The notes beneath the pieces are model-generated. The model did not search any database. It saw only the letters and a program-made list of their open reading frames with translations, and was not told where the DNA came from. From Homarus americanus (lineage: Eukaryota > Arthropoda > Malacostraca > Decapoda > Nephropidae), in contig NW_024737042.1 of the NCBI RefSeq assembly GCF_018991925.1, positions 17,575,287-17,639,286 of the forward strand: 64,000 bases of DNA, written 5' to 3'. Position numbers and translations under genes: made by a program. Positions 11,778 to 23,114 of the stretch are shown here, in pieces; the stretch's first letter is position 1; each line of letters begins with the position of its first letter.

Positions 11778-14700
11778 GCTGTGTTGTGTTGTGTTGTGAT
11801 GTGTTGTGAGGTTGTGGTGTGTTGTGTTGTATTGTGTTGTGATGTGTTGTGAGGTTGTGATGTGTTGTGTTGTGTTGTGTTGTGTTGTGATGTATTGTGA
11901 GGTTGCGATGTGTTGTGACGTAGTGTTGTGTTGTGATGTTGTGGTGTGTTGTGAGGTTGTGATGTGTTGTGAGGTAGTGTTGTGTTGGGAGGTTGTGATG
12001 TGTTGTGAAGTAGTATTATGTTGTGAAGTAGCGTTGTGTTGTAAGGTAATATTGTGTTGGGAGGTTGTATTGTGTTGTAAGGTAGTGTGTGTTGTTAGGT
12101 AGTGTTGTCTTGTGAGGTAGTGTTGTGTTGTGAGGTAGCGTTGTGTTGTGAGGTAGTGTTATGTCAGGAGGGTGCTGAGGTGAGGTAGTGTTGTGTTGTA
12201 AGGTAGTGTTGTGTTGTGAGGTAGTGTTGTGTTGTGAGGTAGTGTTGCGTTGTAAGGTAGTTTTGTGTTGTGAGGTAGTGTAGTGTTATAAGGAAGTGTT
12301 GTGTTGTAAGGTAGTGTTGTGTCGTGAGGTAGTGATGTGTTGTAAGGTAGTGTTGTGTTGTAAGGTAGTGTTGTGTTGTGAGGTAGTGTTGTGTTGTGAG
12401 GTAGTGTTGCGTTGTAAGGTAGTTTTTGTGTTGTGAGGTAGTGTAGTGTTATAAGGAAGTGTTGTGTTGTAAGGTAGTGTTGTGTCGTGAGGTAGTGATG
12501 TGTTGTAAGGTAGTGTTGTGTTGTAAGGTAGTGTTGTGTTGTGATTTATAATTGTGTTGTGAGTTATTGTTGTGTTGTGAGGTAGTGTTGTGTTGTAAGG
12601 TAGTGTTGAAGGTAGTGTTGTGTTGTGAGGTAGTGTTGTGTTGTGAGGTAGTGTTATGTTGTGAGGTAGTGTTGTGTTGTGAGTAGTGTTGTGTTGTGAG
12701 TTATTGTTGTGTTTTGAGGGAGTGTTGTATTGTGAGGTAGTGTTGTGTTGTGAGGTAGTGTTGTGTTGTAAAGTAGTGTTGTGTTGTAAGGTAGTGTTGT
12801 GTTGTGAGGTAGTGTTGTGTTGAAGGTAGTGTTGTGTTGTGAGTTAGTGTTGTGTTGTGAGGTAGTGTTGTGTTGAAGGTAGTGTTGTGTTGTGAGGTAG
12901 TGTTGTGTTGTGAGTTATTGTTGTGTTTTGAGGGAGTGTTGTATTGTGGTAGTGTTGTGTTGTGAGGTAGTGTTGTGTTGTAAAGTGTTGTGTTGTAAGG
13001 TAGTGTTGTGTTGTGAGGTAGTGTTGTGTTGAAGGTAGTGTTGTGTTGTGAGTTAGTGTTGTGTTGTGAGGTAGTGTTGTGTTGAAAGGTAGTGTTGTGT
13101 TGTGAGGGTAGTGTTGTGTTGTGAGGTAGTGTTATGTTGTGAGGTAGTGTTGTGTTGTGAGTAGTGTTGTGTTGTGGTAGTGTTGTGAGTGAGGTAGTGT
13201 TGTTGTAGGTAGTGTGTGTTATTAGGTAGTGTTGTGTTGTGGGGTAGCGTTGTGTTGTGAGGTTGTGATGTGTTGTGGTAGTTGTGTTGTGAGGTAGTGT
13301 TGTGTTGTGAGGTAGTGTTGTGTTGTGAGTTATTGTTGTGTTTTGAGGAGTGTTGTGTGAGGTAGTGTTTGTGAGGTGGTGTGTTGTGAGGTGGTGTTGT
13401 GTTGTGGTGTGTGTGTTTGTGTTGTGGTAGTGTTGTGTTGTGAGGGTAGTGTTGTGTTGGTTGTGTTGTGTTTTGAGGAGTGTTGTGTGTGAGGTAGTGT
13501 TGTGTTGTGAGGTAGTGTTGTGTTGTAAAGTAGTGTTGTGTTGTAAGGTAGTGTTGTGTTTTTGAGGTAGTGTTGTGTTGAAGGTTAGTGTTGTGTTGTG
13601 AGTTAGTGTTGTGTTGTGAGTAGTGTTGTGTTGAAGGTGGTGTTGTTGTAAGTAGTGTTGTGTTGTAGGTAGTGTTGTGTTGTGAGGTAGTGTTGTGTTG
13701 AAGGAGTGTTGTGTTGTGAGTTAGTGTTGTGTTGTGAGTGTTGTGTTGTAAGGTAGTGTTGTGTTGTGAGGTGGTGTTGTGTTGTAGGTAGTGTTGTGTT
13801 GTGAGGTAGTGTTGTGTTGAAAGGTAGTGTTGTGTTGTGGGTTAGTGTTGTGTTGTGAGGTAGTGTTGTGTTGGAGTAGTGTTGTGTTGTGAGTGGTGTT
13901 GTGTTTGTGAGGTAGTGTTATGTTGTGAGGTGGTGTTGTGTTGTGAGTAGTGTTGTGTTGTTTGTTTTGAGGGTGTGTATTGTGAGGTAGTGTTGTGTTG
14001 TGAGTAGTGTTGTGTTGTAAGTAGTGTTGTGTTGTTAGGTAGTGTTGTGTTGTGAGGTAGTGTTGTGTTGAAAGGTAGTGTGTTGTGAGTTAGTGTTGTG
14101 TTGTGAGGTAGTGTTGTGTTGAAGGTAGTGTTGTGTTGTGAGGTAGTGTTGTGTTGTGAGTTGTGTTGTGTTTTGAGGTGTTGTATGTGAGGAGTGGTGT
14201 TGTGTTGTGGTAGTGTTGTGTTGTAAAGTAGTGTTGTGTTGTAAGGTAGTGTTGTGTTGTGAGGTAGTGTTGTGTTGAGGTAGTGTTGTGTTGTGAGTTA
14301 GTGTTGTGTTGTAGGTAGTGTTGTGTTGTAAGGTAGTGTTGTGTTGTGAGGTAGTGTTGTGTTGTGAGGTAGTGTTGTGTTGTGAGGTAGTGTTGTGTTG
14401 TGGTGGTGTATTTGTGAGTAGTGTTGTGTTGTAAAGTAGTGTTGTGTTGTAGGTGAGTGTTGTGTTTGTGGTAGTGTTGTGTTGAAGGTGGTGGTTTGTG
14501 AGTTATAATTGTGAGTAGTGTTGTGTTGAAAGGTAGTGTTGTGTGAGTAGTGTTGTGTTGTGAGGTAAGTGTTATGTTGTGGTAGTGTTGTGTTGTGAGG
14601 TAGTGTTGTGTTGTGAGTTATTATTGTGTTGTAGGTTATTGTTTGTGGTGGTGTGTTGGTGAGTGTAGTGTTGTAGGTTGTTGTGTGTTGTAAGGTAGTG

Positions 14701-15478
14701 TTGTGTTGTAAGGTAGTGTTGTGTTGTGAGGTAGTGTTGTGTTGTAAGGTAGTGTTGTGTTGTAGGTGTGTGTTGTGAGGTAGTGTTGTGTTGTGGGGGT
14801 AAAGTTTTTGTGTTGTGAGGTAGTGTTGTGTTGTGAGGTAGTGTTGTGTTGTATGTAGTTTTTTGTGTTGTGAGGAGTGTAGTGTGTGATGTTGTGTTGT
14901 AAGGTAGTGTTGTGTTGTAAGGTAGTGTTGTGTTGTGAGGTAGTGTTGTGTTGTAAGGTAGTTTTTGTGTGTGAGGTAGTGCTGTTGGGTTGTTGTTTAA
15001 GGTAGTGAGGTTGTGAGTGTTGTGTTGTGAGTTATTTGTGTAAGTTATTGTTGTGTTGTGAGTAGTGTGTGTTGTGGGTAGTGTTGCGTTGTAAGGTAGT
15101 TTTGTGTTGTGAGGTAGTGTAGTGTTATAAGGAAGTGTTGTGTTGTGGTAGTGTTGTGTCGAGGTAGTGATGTGTTGTAAGGTAGTGTTGTGTTGTAAGG
15201 TAGTGTTGTGTTGTGTTTATTATTGTGTTGTGAGTTATTGTTGTGTTGTGAGGTAGTGTTGTGTTGTGAGGTAGTGTTGCGTTGTAAGGTAGTTTTGTGT
15301 TGTGAGGTAGTGTAGTGTTGTAAGGTAGTGTTGTGTCGTGAGGTAGTGATGTGTTGTAAGGTAGTGTTGTGTTGTAAGGTAGTGTTGTGTTGTGATTTAT
15401 AATTGTGTTGTGAGTTATTGTTGTGTTGTGAGGTAGTGTTGTGTTGTAAGGTAGTGTTGCGTTGTGAGTTGTGTTGTT
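11778..15478. repeat. 3.7-kb minisatellite, 18-bp unit
   Basis: Roughly 200 copies of GTAGTGTTGTGTTGTGAG with variants (AAG for GAG, GCGTTG, GTTATTG). The first 400 bp have looser phase. A 162-bp higher-order block (marked by GTTGCGTTGTAAGGTAG) starts at 12244 and again at 12406, and similar blocks recur at 15083 and 15276. The middle (about 13.1-15.0 kb) has many short units missing a few bases. The unit length is a multiple of three, so long frames such as repeating NTTSQH on the minus strand appear; they are not genes. Confidence 0.97.
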
Positions 15479-15904
15479 GAATGACATAAATAATAATTGT
15501 AATATATAAGATTATCTTCACATTATCAATATTTTTTCATCAGCGAAGAAAAGTGTTTTAAATGATGGGGTTAAAGGCCATTAGCAAATTGCCCGCATAT
15601 TGTCAGGAATAGAAGTACACTCTGACCACCTCTTATTGACGACGAGCGCCAGAAGAAGAAGACGAAGAAGAAGTAGAAGAAGGAGAAGAAGAATAAGAAG
15701 AGGAAGAAGAAGAAAGAGAGAAACGGAGATAACGAACAAGGAAGAGACGAGGACAAAGAAAGGTATAAAGAGAAGGAAGAAATTAAAGCTTAGAAAAATA
15801 GTGAGAAGAAAAACAGAAAAGCGGTAAGAAACGAACGAGAATAAAAAAGTAAAAGGAGACATGAAAATAAATTAGTAAACATACACAAAAATATTAAGAA
15901 TAAT
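15479..15904. repeat. Unique spacer with (GAA/GAAG)n purine tract
   Basis: 15480-15640 is ordinary sequence. 15644-15730 is a GAA/GAAGAA-rich tract and 15731-15870 stays purine-rich. The Arg/Lys-rich plus frame and Leu/Phe-rich minus frame are artefacts. Confidence 0.8.
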
Positions 15905-16154
15905 ATTTGGTTGAGGGTGATGGTGGTAGTGCATAGGTGAGGGTGGTGGGTAGTGGCAGTGGTGTGTAAGGGTAGTGGTGGTAATGGTGGGTGAGGGTAG
16001 TAATGTTGGGTGAGGTGGTGGATTACAGTGAGTGGTGGAGGTAAGGGTAGTGGTGGTAATGGTGGGTGAGGGTAGTAGTAGTGATGGGTGAGGGTGGTGG
16101 ATGGTGGTAGTGGTGGGTAAGGGTAGTGGTAGTAGTAGTGGGTGAGGGTGATGG
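15905..16154. repeat. G-rich minisatellite, left part (GGGTGAGGGTGGTGG type)
   Basis: Imperfect units of about 18-24 bp built on GTGGTGGGTGAGGGTGGTGG. The same array resumes at 16515-16797 and 18990-19904; the SINE and the family A LINE lie between the parts. Confidence 0.92.
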
Positions 16155-16514
16155 TGGCGTCCTCTGGTGTTATGGTCAGCATGCTCGCCTCGCAAACGAG
16201 CAGACCCTGGTTCCATCCCCGGACTGAGTGAAACTTATGAGCAAGTTTCTTTACGCCATTTTCCTCTGTCTACCCAGCAGTAATTGGGGACCTAGCTGTT
16301 AATCGATTTGCGGATCTTATTCCGGGGTATTGATTAGCCAGTGCAGTTGGCGAGTAGCCCGTTCTTCTCAGACAATTCCTTTACACTTGGCCATGCAGCT
16401 CGTTAACTCAGGGTGTGGTTGTTTTGCTAGCAACAGCTTCTACACCTTAAAAAAAATCACGCCTAGGTGGCCCTTGGGCCGGCCATCAGCGTTACACAAC
16501 AACATTAATATTAT
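16155..16514 (+). mobile_element. tRNA-derived SINE, full copy
   Basis: The head (16155-16222) looks like a tRNA: A-box-like TGGTCAGCATG at 16173, an anticodon arm GCTCG...CGAGC with a candidate loop CTCGCAA (anticodon CGC, Ala-like), and a B-box-like GGTTCCATCCC at 16209. These would be the internal RNA polymerase III promoter. A body of about 250 bp follows, with CTACCCAGCAGTAATTGGG, GTTAATCGATTTGCGGATC and CACGCCTAGGTGGCCCTTGG, and an ATT-rich tail. The body recurs at 38690-38960, which shows it is a repeat family. It sits inside the G-rich minisatellite. Confidence 0.85.
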
Positions 16515-16797
16515 TAATGATGGGTGACGGTGGTGGTAATGGCGGGTGAGGGTGGTGGTAGTGGTGGGTGAGGGTGGGGGTGGTAGTGGTGTTTGAGGGT
16601 GATGTTAGTGATGCATGAGGGTGGTGGGTGGTGGCAGTGATGGGTGAGGTTGGTGGTAGTGGTGGATGAGGGTGGTGGTAGTGGTGAGTGAGGGTGGAGG
16701 TGATTGTGGTGAGTGAGGGAGGTGGTTATAGTGAAGGGTGAGGGTGGTTGTAGTGGTGAGTGAGGGTGATGGTGGCAGTGCTGGGTGAGGGTGGTGG
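16515..16797. repeat. G-rich minisatellite, middle part
   Basis: Continuation of the 15905-16154 array (GGTGGTAGTGGTGGGTGAGG units) between the SINE and the family A LINE. Confidence 0.92.
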
Positions 16798-18909
16798 TGT
16801 ACTTATCGATGATAATCGTGCTGCTTTAACTGACTGGCAGAACAACCCTCAGTCTCGGACCAAAGCTGATACCTTCCGTAAGAAGAAAGCAGAGGCCCAG
16901 CACGAACTTTGGAATCTAAAGAAGGACTGGTTTAAAAATAAAGCACATGAAAAACAAAAATTTACAGATCAGCACAAGATGCGTGAATTTTTCAATTCCA
17001 CTAAAACATTTTACTGTATGTGCCAATCACGCGTGGCACAGCTCCCTTCCGCTCATCAGATGGAAACAGCCGAATTAATGATGATAAAGGCATCCTTCAG
17101 TACTGTAAAGAGCACTACCATTCACTGCTCAACCGAAACAGCGATGTGGATGTCCTGGATGTCCCTGGATGAGGTAGCTACTGCCACCAAACAGATGAAA
17201 AATAAAAAAGCCCCAGTGCCTGATGGAATCCCAGCCGAGGTGTATAAAGCAGGAGGACCTCTGCTCACCAGCCGTCTCCACTCTCTCCTGGAGAATATAT
17301 GGAAAAAGAGGAAATCCCCCAAGCTCTTAAAGACGTCTCCATCGTAATTATTTATAGGAACAAGGGAGATGGTCAGTTTGTGGCAACTACCGCGGGATCT
17401 CGCTGCTGCCCGGAGCTGCCAAGATTATCGCCCGAGTGCTCCTAAACAGACTTCTTCCTGAGGCAGAAAACTTCCTCCTAGAATCTAAGTGTGGCTTTAG
17501 AACATCCTTGGAACCATTGATATGATCTTTGCTGCCCGCCAGATACAGGAAAAGTGCAGGGAACAGCCTCGTGACCTATACATGACCTTCATCGACCTAT
17601 CCAAGGCCTTCGACTCGGTTAACAGGGAAGCCCTCTGGTGGACCCTCAGTCGGTTTGGCTGCCCATCAAAATTCATCGCCATTTTGAGGGAACGCCACGA
17701 CGGCATGAGCGGCAGTGTCCTGCACAATGGCCCCCAGTTAGAGTTCTTCCCCATCCAAACTGGGGTTAAACAAGGATGTGTACTGGCACAAACTCTCTTT
17801 TCCATTTTCTTGGATGCCTTTCTTACTCGTGCCAGTGCCAATTTAGCAGGCGGGGTGGACATAGAGTGCCGGATGAAGGATCTTTTCAATATAAGACTAC
17901 TCCAGGCAGGAGGAAAGGTGTCGGCAGCTTCCAACACTGAACTTCAGTACGCAGACGACCTCATCCTTGTCGCTCATGCTGAACGCGACCTACAGAAGAT
18001 CTGAACACTTATGCAGATGCGTATGCACACTTCAGGTTTGAGGTGAATGTGCATAAGACTCAGATTCTCTTTCAGCCTACCCTAGTTCAGCCACACCTCC
18101 ACTATCCATCTGGCTTAATGGTGCTACCCTCTCTGATGTCACCCACTTTCAGTATCTCGGTTCCCACCTGTCCACCACCGCGGACGTCGAGGAAGAGATT
18201 CAACATCGGATCAGGTGTGCATCTCAAGCCTTTGGCAGACTCCGTACCCGTGTCTTCAGCTGTAGGGAGACGAAATTATCTACAAATTTGCACGCATATC
18301 GAGCAGTGATCCTCCCCACCATGCTATATGGCAGTGAGGCATGGGTCACATACAGGAGGCACCTCAAGGTACTTGAAAACTTTCACCGACATAGTCTACG
18401 TGCCATCCTCCGAGTTCCGCTGGGAAGACAAGAGAACAAATTCCAGTATTCTCGCTGACACCAACTGTAGGAGCATCGAGGCTACCATTATCCATGAACA
18501 ACTACGTTGGACTGGCCATGTTACCCGGATGGACGACAGCAGACTGCCAAAGCAGCTACTTTACAGTCATCTAAAGATTAGTAAAAGTAACGCTGGCGAG
18601 CAACTGAAAAGGTATAAGGATAGTCTTAAGACAAACCTGAAAAAGTGCCAAACCAACCCCCTCACCTGGGAGACGATTACTCCACACCGTAACGCTTGGA
18701 GGAGCACCACACGAGAAGGTGTCAATACTTTCGAATTAGCCCTACTGCAAACTGAGGCAGACAAGCGCCAGTGCTGGAAAGACGCGGCCGCCTCCCCTCC
18801 TGCACTAGATGGAGCCCTCCACATGTGCAACTTCTGTGAACGACTCTGCCGGTCCCGTATCAGCCTCTTTAGTCACCTTAAAACTTACCAACCTAGGTTA
18901 CACCCTTAA
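16798..18909 (+). pseudogene. Family A ORF2: linker, RT, C-terminal zinc-finger-like region
   Basis: A broken reverse transcriptase. 16798-17344 is the pre-RT linker, including MKNKKAPVPDGIPAEV. 17345-17521 carries NYRGISLL/KIIARVLLNRLLPEAENF but in shifted frames. 17522-18003 holds the catalytic core: FIDLSKAFDSVN (motif A), GVKQGCVLAQTLF and LQYADDLILVAH (catalytic YADD). 18043-18909 holds the thumb and C-terminal domain, with WTGHVTRMDDSRLPKQLLY, an AWRSTTREGV motif and a terminal CNFCERLC...H zinc-finger-like element. At least three frame changes or stops separate the blocks, so no functional protein is made even though the YADD core is intact. Confidence 0.88.
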
Positions 18910-18989
18910 TAACTCACATCATTGTATCATAGCTGGATGATCGTCATACGCGATTCCTAGTGACAACAAAGTAGTAGTTGTTGTAGTGG
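16798..18989 (+). mobile_element. Family A LINE, copy 1 (5'-truncated)
   Basis: A non-LTR retrotransposon with GVKQGCVLA-type RT. It starts abruptly inside the G-rich array with linker codons equivalent to about 49740 in copy 2, and ends with a short UTR containing CATAGCTGGATGATC and a (GTA)n tail. The same 3' end closes copies 2 (47.6 kb) and 3 (53.7 kb). The APE endonuclease region present in those copies is absent. The clade is not resolved from motifs alone (RTE-like features). Confidence 0.9.
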
Positions 18990-19904
18990 TGGGTGAGGGT
19001 GATGGTGGTACTGGTGAAAGAGGGTGGCGGTGGTAGTTGTGGGAGAGGGTGGTGGGAGTAACGGTAAGTGAAGGGTGTTGGTTGTAGTGGTGGGTGAGCG
19101 GGTGGTGGTACTAGTGGGTGAAGGTGGTGGTAGTGATGGGTGAGAGTGGTGGTGGTAATAGTGGTGGGTGAGGGTGGTGGAGGTAGTAGTAGGAGAGGGT
19201 GGTGGTGGAGGTAGTGGTGAGTGAAGGTGTTGGTGTGAGGTGGTGGGTGAGAGTTGGTGGTAGTGGTGGAGCAGGGTGGTGGTGGAGTGGGGTGGTGGGG
19301 CTGGTGGTGGTGGTGGTGGTGGGTGGGTGTGGTGTGGTGGTGGTGGGTGGGGTGGTGAGTGGTGGTGGTGGGCCGGGGGGTGAATTGGTAGTGGTGGTGG
19401 AGTTAGGCTGGTGGTGGTGAGTGGTGGGTGAGGGTGGTGATTGTGGTGGGTGAGAATTGAGGTGGTGTAGTGGTGGGTTAGAGATTGGTGGTGGTAGTGA
19501 AGTGAGAGATTGGTGGTGGTAGTGAAGTGAGAATTGGTGGTGGTAGTGAAGTGAGGTGGTGTGGTGATAGTGGTTGTGAGGGTGAAGGTGGTGGCAGTGG
19601 TTGGTGGGGTGGAAGGTGATGGTGGTAGTGGTGGTAGTGGTGGTGGTTTAGTGATGAGTGAGGTGGTGGTGGTGGTAGTGGTGGCATAGAATTGGTGGTG
19701 GTGGTAGTGGTGGGTTAAAGATTGGTGGTGGTGGTGGTGGTGGTGGTGGTGAGGTGTGGTGGGAGTGGGGTGGTGAGGGTTGTGGTGGTTGAAGTGAGGG
19801 TGGTGGTGGTAGTGGTGGGTTAGGGTGGTGGTGGTAGTGATGGGTGAGGGCTGTGGTGGTAGTGGTGGGTGAGGGTGGTGGAAATGGTGGGTGAAGGTGG
19901 TAAT
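18990..19904. repeat. G-rich minisatellite, right part
   Basis: The same GGGTGAGGGTGGTGG-type units as at 15.9 and 16.5 kb, grading into nearly pure GGT repeats at 19260-19440 and 19720-19760. Asymmetric strand composition makes this a G-quadruplex candidate. Predicted Val/Gly and His/Pro frames are artefacts. Confidence 0.92.
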
Positions 19905-22690
19905 GGTCAGAAACTGTCAGGTGGTCGCCAGCTATCCTCTTTGAACCACCCAAGTTTGCTACCACCAAAGAAACGATTCGGGAGATGACTCGCCACTGGC
20001 AATAATACCCCATCTATTCTGTCAGAGGACACACCCAAGGACTAAGTGCAAAAAAAATGCGGCAGTAATGAAGAGAAGATTGACAATGTGGCAGAAAGGG
20101 GCCCTTGATAACCTCCTACGAGAGGCAAGAACAATGCAGGGGAGTCTAAAATTCATCGGAGAAGGAAAACAAAACACAGAGGATGTTGCCAGAAAATTTG
20201 GTAACAAGATGCGTGAGGAAAAAGTGTCCTTGGCGGTAAGATCTCTCACAGAGGAATCTCCCGATGGTGTTCTGCCAATAAACAGAGAGACATTACGACA
20301 ACTGAAGGAAAACATCCCCCTGCAAGTGAAGAGGAAGGTATCGGGTTCCAGGGAGCCTATATCCCTCCAAATGCTGTCCTGTTCGAGAAAATAACAGGAG
20401 GGATGATGTGGAAAAAACACTGAAGACACAGGGAGGGACAGGCCCTTCAGGCCTGGATGCAGACGGTTGAAGAGTCATCCTCAGCACTAACAAGTTTGGT
20501 GCCGCAGCAAGTGATCTCTGCGATGCCACTGCCGCCCTTGCAAGAAAGCTAGCAATCTCGTGCTGCCATCACCTTCATGCTCTGGCGGCCTGCCGCCTCA
20601 TTCCCCTGGATAAAAATCCAGGATGTAGGCCTATAGGGTTGGGGGAAGTGCTGAGACGGATCTTTGGATAATGCATAATGGAGGTGGTAAATGATGATGT
20701 CAGGGCAGCTGCAGGGAACTTGCAAGTATGTGGTGACCACCAGGCTGGGGGGAAGCATACCATTCACGCCATGAGAAAGATATTTGAGCAGTGTGATTGT
20801 GAGGCAGTACTCCTGGTTGACGCTTCCAACGCATTCAACATAATCAACTGCAAGGCTACACTGCACAACATCAAGATAAAATGTCCAAGCTTTGCAATGT
20901 ATGTTGAAAACACCTATAGGAACCTATCAGACCTCTATATAACATGCTTCAAGGCCCTAAGAGGAGATACCACCATACAATCAACCAAGGGAACAATGCA
21001 GGAGGACAGTGTTGCCATGGCAATGTACGCACTAGGCCTATCCGTGCTTCAACACACAATAAAATTTGAAACAACCTCTGTCTAGCAAGTGGCTCATGCT
21101 GATGACCTAACAGGAGCAGGAAAAGTGGAGGACATCAAAAAATGGTGGGACCTGATAACATCACGAGGTCCACAAATAGGGTACTACCCAAATGCCAGCA
21201 AGTCCTTCCTCATTGTGAAGCCAGAACACTATGAACGGGCAATGGAAGTGTTCGGTGGAAGTGGGGTTAAAATAACAAAGGAGGGCAAAAGACACCTAAG
21301 TGCTGTAATCGGCACGAAGGAATTCAAGACCGAGTACGTAACGGGAAAAGTAAATGAGTGGATGAAGGAAATCCAAGCTCTGTCTGATATTCTCTAAAAC
21401 AAAGCCACTTGCGGTTTTTGCTGCATTCACCCAAGGAGCCAAGCATCGCTGGAATTACCTGATATGCACTATCCCTAAAATCGGACTCCTCCTGTACCCT
21501 CTGGAAGAAGCCATTAGCGTCAATTTTATTGCCAAATTAGTGAAACACCTTCACTTAAGCCCAGTAGAAAGGTCAATCCTTGCGCTACCACCGAGACTGG
21601 GAGGAATAAAAATGACCAATCCATAGGAGCTTGCTGCCACCGAACATTAGAACTCAGTCAAGTTCACGTCAGCCTTCACTGAGCACATAATAGCTCAGAA
21701 TGCAACAAGTGAGGTGGATGTACCAATGCAAGTGCCAGAGAACTTAAAAAAAAAGGTAGCTATAGCGCAGGAGGTGGGCTCCTCGAACTGGCAAACAACG
21801 TTACCGATAAGAGTAAAAGGTTTGTCTTAATAAACAAGAATTCACAGATGCCATTGCTCTAATGTACGGTAGGCCAGTAGAAGGTTTGCCCTCCCATTGT
21901 GTGTGTGAGACTCTTCCTATGACATTGACCACGCCATGGTGTGCAAAACAGGGGGTTTCATATGCATGAGGCATGCCGAAGTTATGGATCTCACAGCAAA
22001 TATGTTGATGGAAATCTGCAATGATGTCAGGGTAGAACCGACCCTCCTTGCATTGGACGGTGAGAATTTTATCACAGCACTTCAAACACATCCAACGAAG
22101 CCTGTGTGGACGTCAGTGCCCGAGGATTCTGGACGATGGGACAGCGAGCCTTCTTTGACATAAGGATTTTCTATTCCATGGCCGCATCTCACCGTAACCT
22201 AGCTCTCGATGCTGCACACAAAAGGAACGAGAATGACAAGATCAGGGCATATGGGTTGAGAATTCTGAACGTTGATCAGGGCACCTTCACTCCTTTGGTG
22301 TTCACAACTTCTGGTGGGATGGGACAAAGTGCAAGATGTTTCTATGCCAGACTCGCGGAGGTGTTATCTGAACGGAAGGAGCTGCCCAGAAGTTACGTTA
22401 CAGCTTCGTTGAGATGTCGTCTATCCTTCTCTCTGCTTAGGTCTGCATTGCTCTGCCTCAGGGGAACGAGATCTTCGGCCCCAAAGCCGACAACGGTCGC
22501 AGATATCGACTAGGAGACAAGTCACTGAATGCTGCATAGATCTGCGACTCAACTAACTCAACACAGCTAGGGTAGCTACTTTTGTATTAGGATATTTAAA
22601 TTTAAGGTAATAAAATGACGGCGAAGGTGTGGCTATTGGGGGAGGCTGGAGGCCAATTATAAAAAAAAAATTGTAGTAGTAGTAGTATTA
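19905..22690 (+). mobile_element. Decayed retroelement with RT and C-terminal CCHC/PD-(D/E)XK-like region
   Basis: One retroelement spans this block. In order it has an N-terminal helical region (about 20068-20394), RT fingers and palm (20440-21397), a connector (21390-21820) and a C-terminal part combining a CCHC-like motif with a restriction-endonuclease-like sequence (21890-22200). A 3' UTR with a short A-run and a (TAG)n tail ends near 22690. The order RT, CCHC, endonuclease is that of non-LTR elements with restriction-like endonucleases (R2/R4-like groups). The family itself is one I recall from marine invertebrates, so the clade is unsettled. Confidence 0.72.
20068..22513 (+). pseudogene. 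Retroelement polyprotein remnant (RT plus endonuclease-like C terminus)
   Basis: The RT is recognised from LIPLDKNPG-RPIG (fingers, about 20590-20640), LLVDASNAFNIIN (motif A, about 20811-20850), the GTMQEDSVAMAMYALG block and AHADDLTGAGK (YADD-type box with H for Y, 21092). An in-frame TAG at 21083-21085 lies just before the ADD box: the two open segments are in the same frame and otherwise continuous. A +/-1 shift near 21394 leads into KPLAVFAAFTQGAKHRWNY. Near 21900 C-V-C and DIDHAMVC are in different frames, giving a broken CxC...H...C knuckle. VDVSARGFW then AFFDIRIF is the PD-(D/E)XK-like core. The last segment (22106-22510) ends RCRLSFSLLRSALLCLRG. Several other stops occur; it is a pseudogene. 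Confidence 0.72.
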
Positions 22691-23110
22691 CGCACGCACG
22701 CACGCACGCACGCTCTCTTTTACCAACATCACGTGACTATGTTGAGACAACTGAGGAACACTTACACAGGCTGAGGCAGAAACATTGTTGACTACCCTTA
22801 ACACACTCCGTCTCACACAAACTTATAATGTTGATGGTACAGTACAGTAAGTTGTCATAGTAAACCATTATTGGCGTGATCAGAGTAGTTAATGTAAAGG
22901 TTGTTGGTCAAAATACAAAGAGCTTTATCTAATATATTGCCAGTAAGTTACATTAAATAAAGACAATGAAGTTAATCTGACCTTTGAGTTTACAGAGGAC
23001 TTGACTCATGAATAAATGATGATGCTGATGAAGTAAGTAAGTGCGTGCGTGCGTGCGCGCGCGTGTGTGTATGAATTCTTTCCCAAATCTCTAGCGCAAA
23101 TGATGAATGA
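22691..23110. other. Unique spacer with GCAC and GTGC microsatellites
   Basis: (GCAC)n lies at 22691-22713 and (GTGC)n then (GT)n at 23041-23070. The sequence between is AT-rich and shows no gene. Confidence 0.65.
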
Positions 23111-23114
23111 AAAC

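Noticed and set aside
15045..15521. Asn/Thr/Gln/His-repeat protein on the minus strand
   Set aside because: Unit length of the 18-bp array is a multiple of three, so the frame stays open by arithmetic. No start context or flanking domain.
16155..16222. Genuine tRNA-Ala gene
   Set aside because: The B box departs from consensus, the arms pair poorly, and it is joined to a SINE body that recurs elsewhere.
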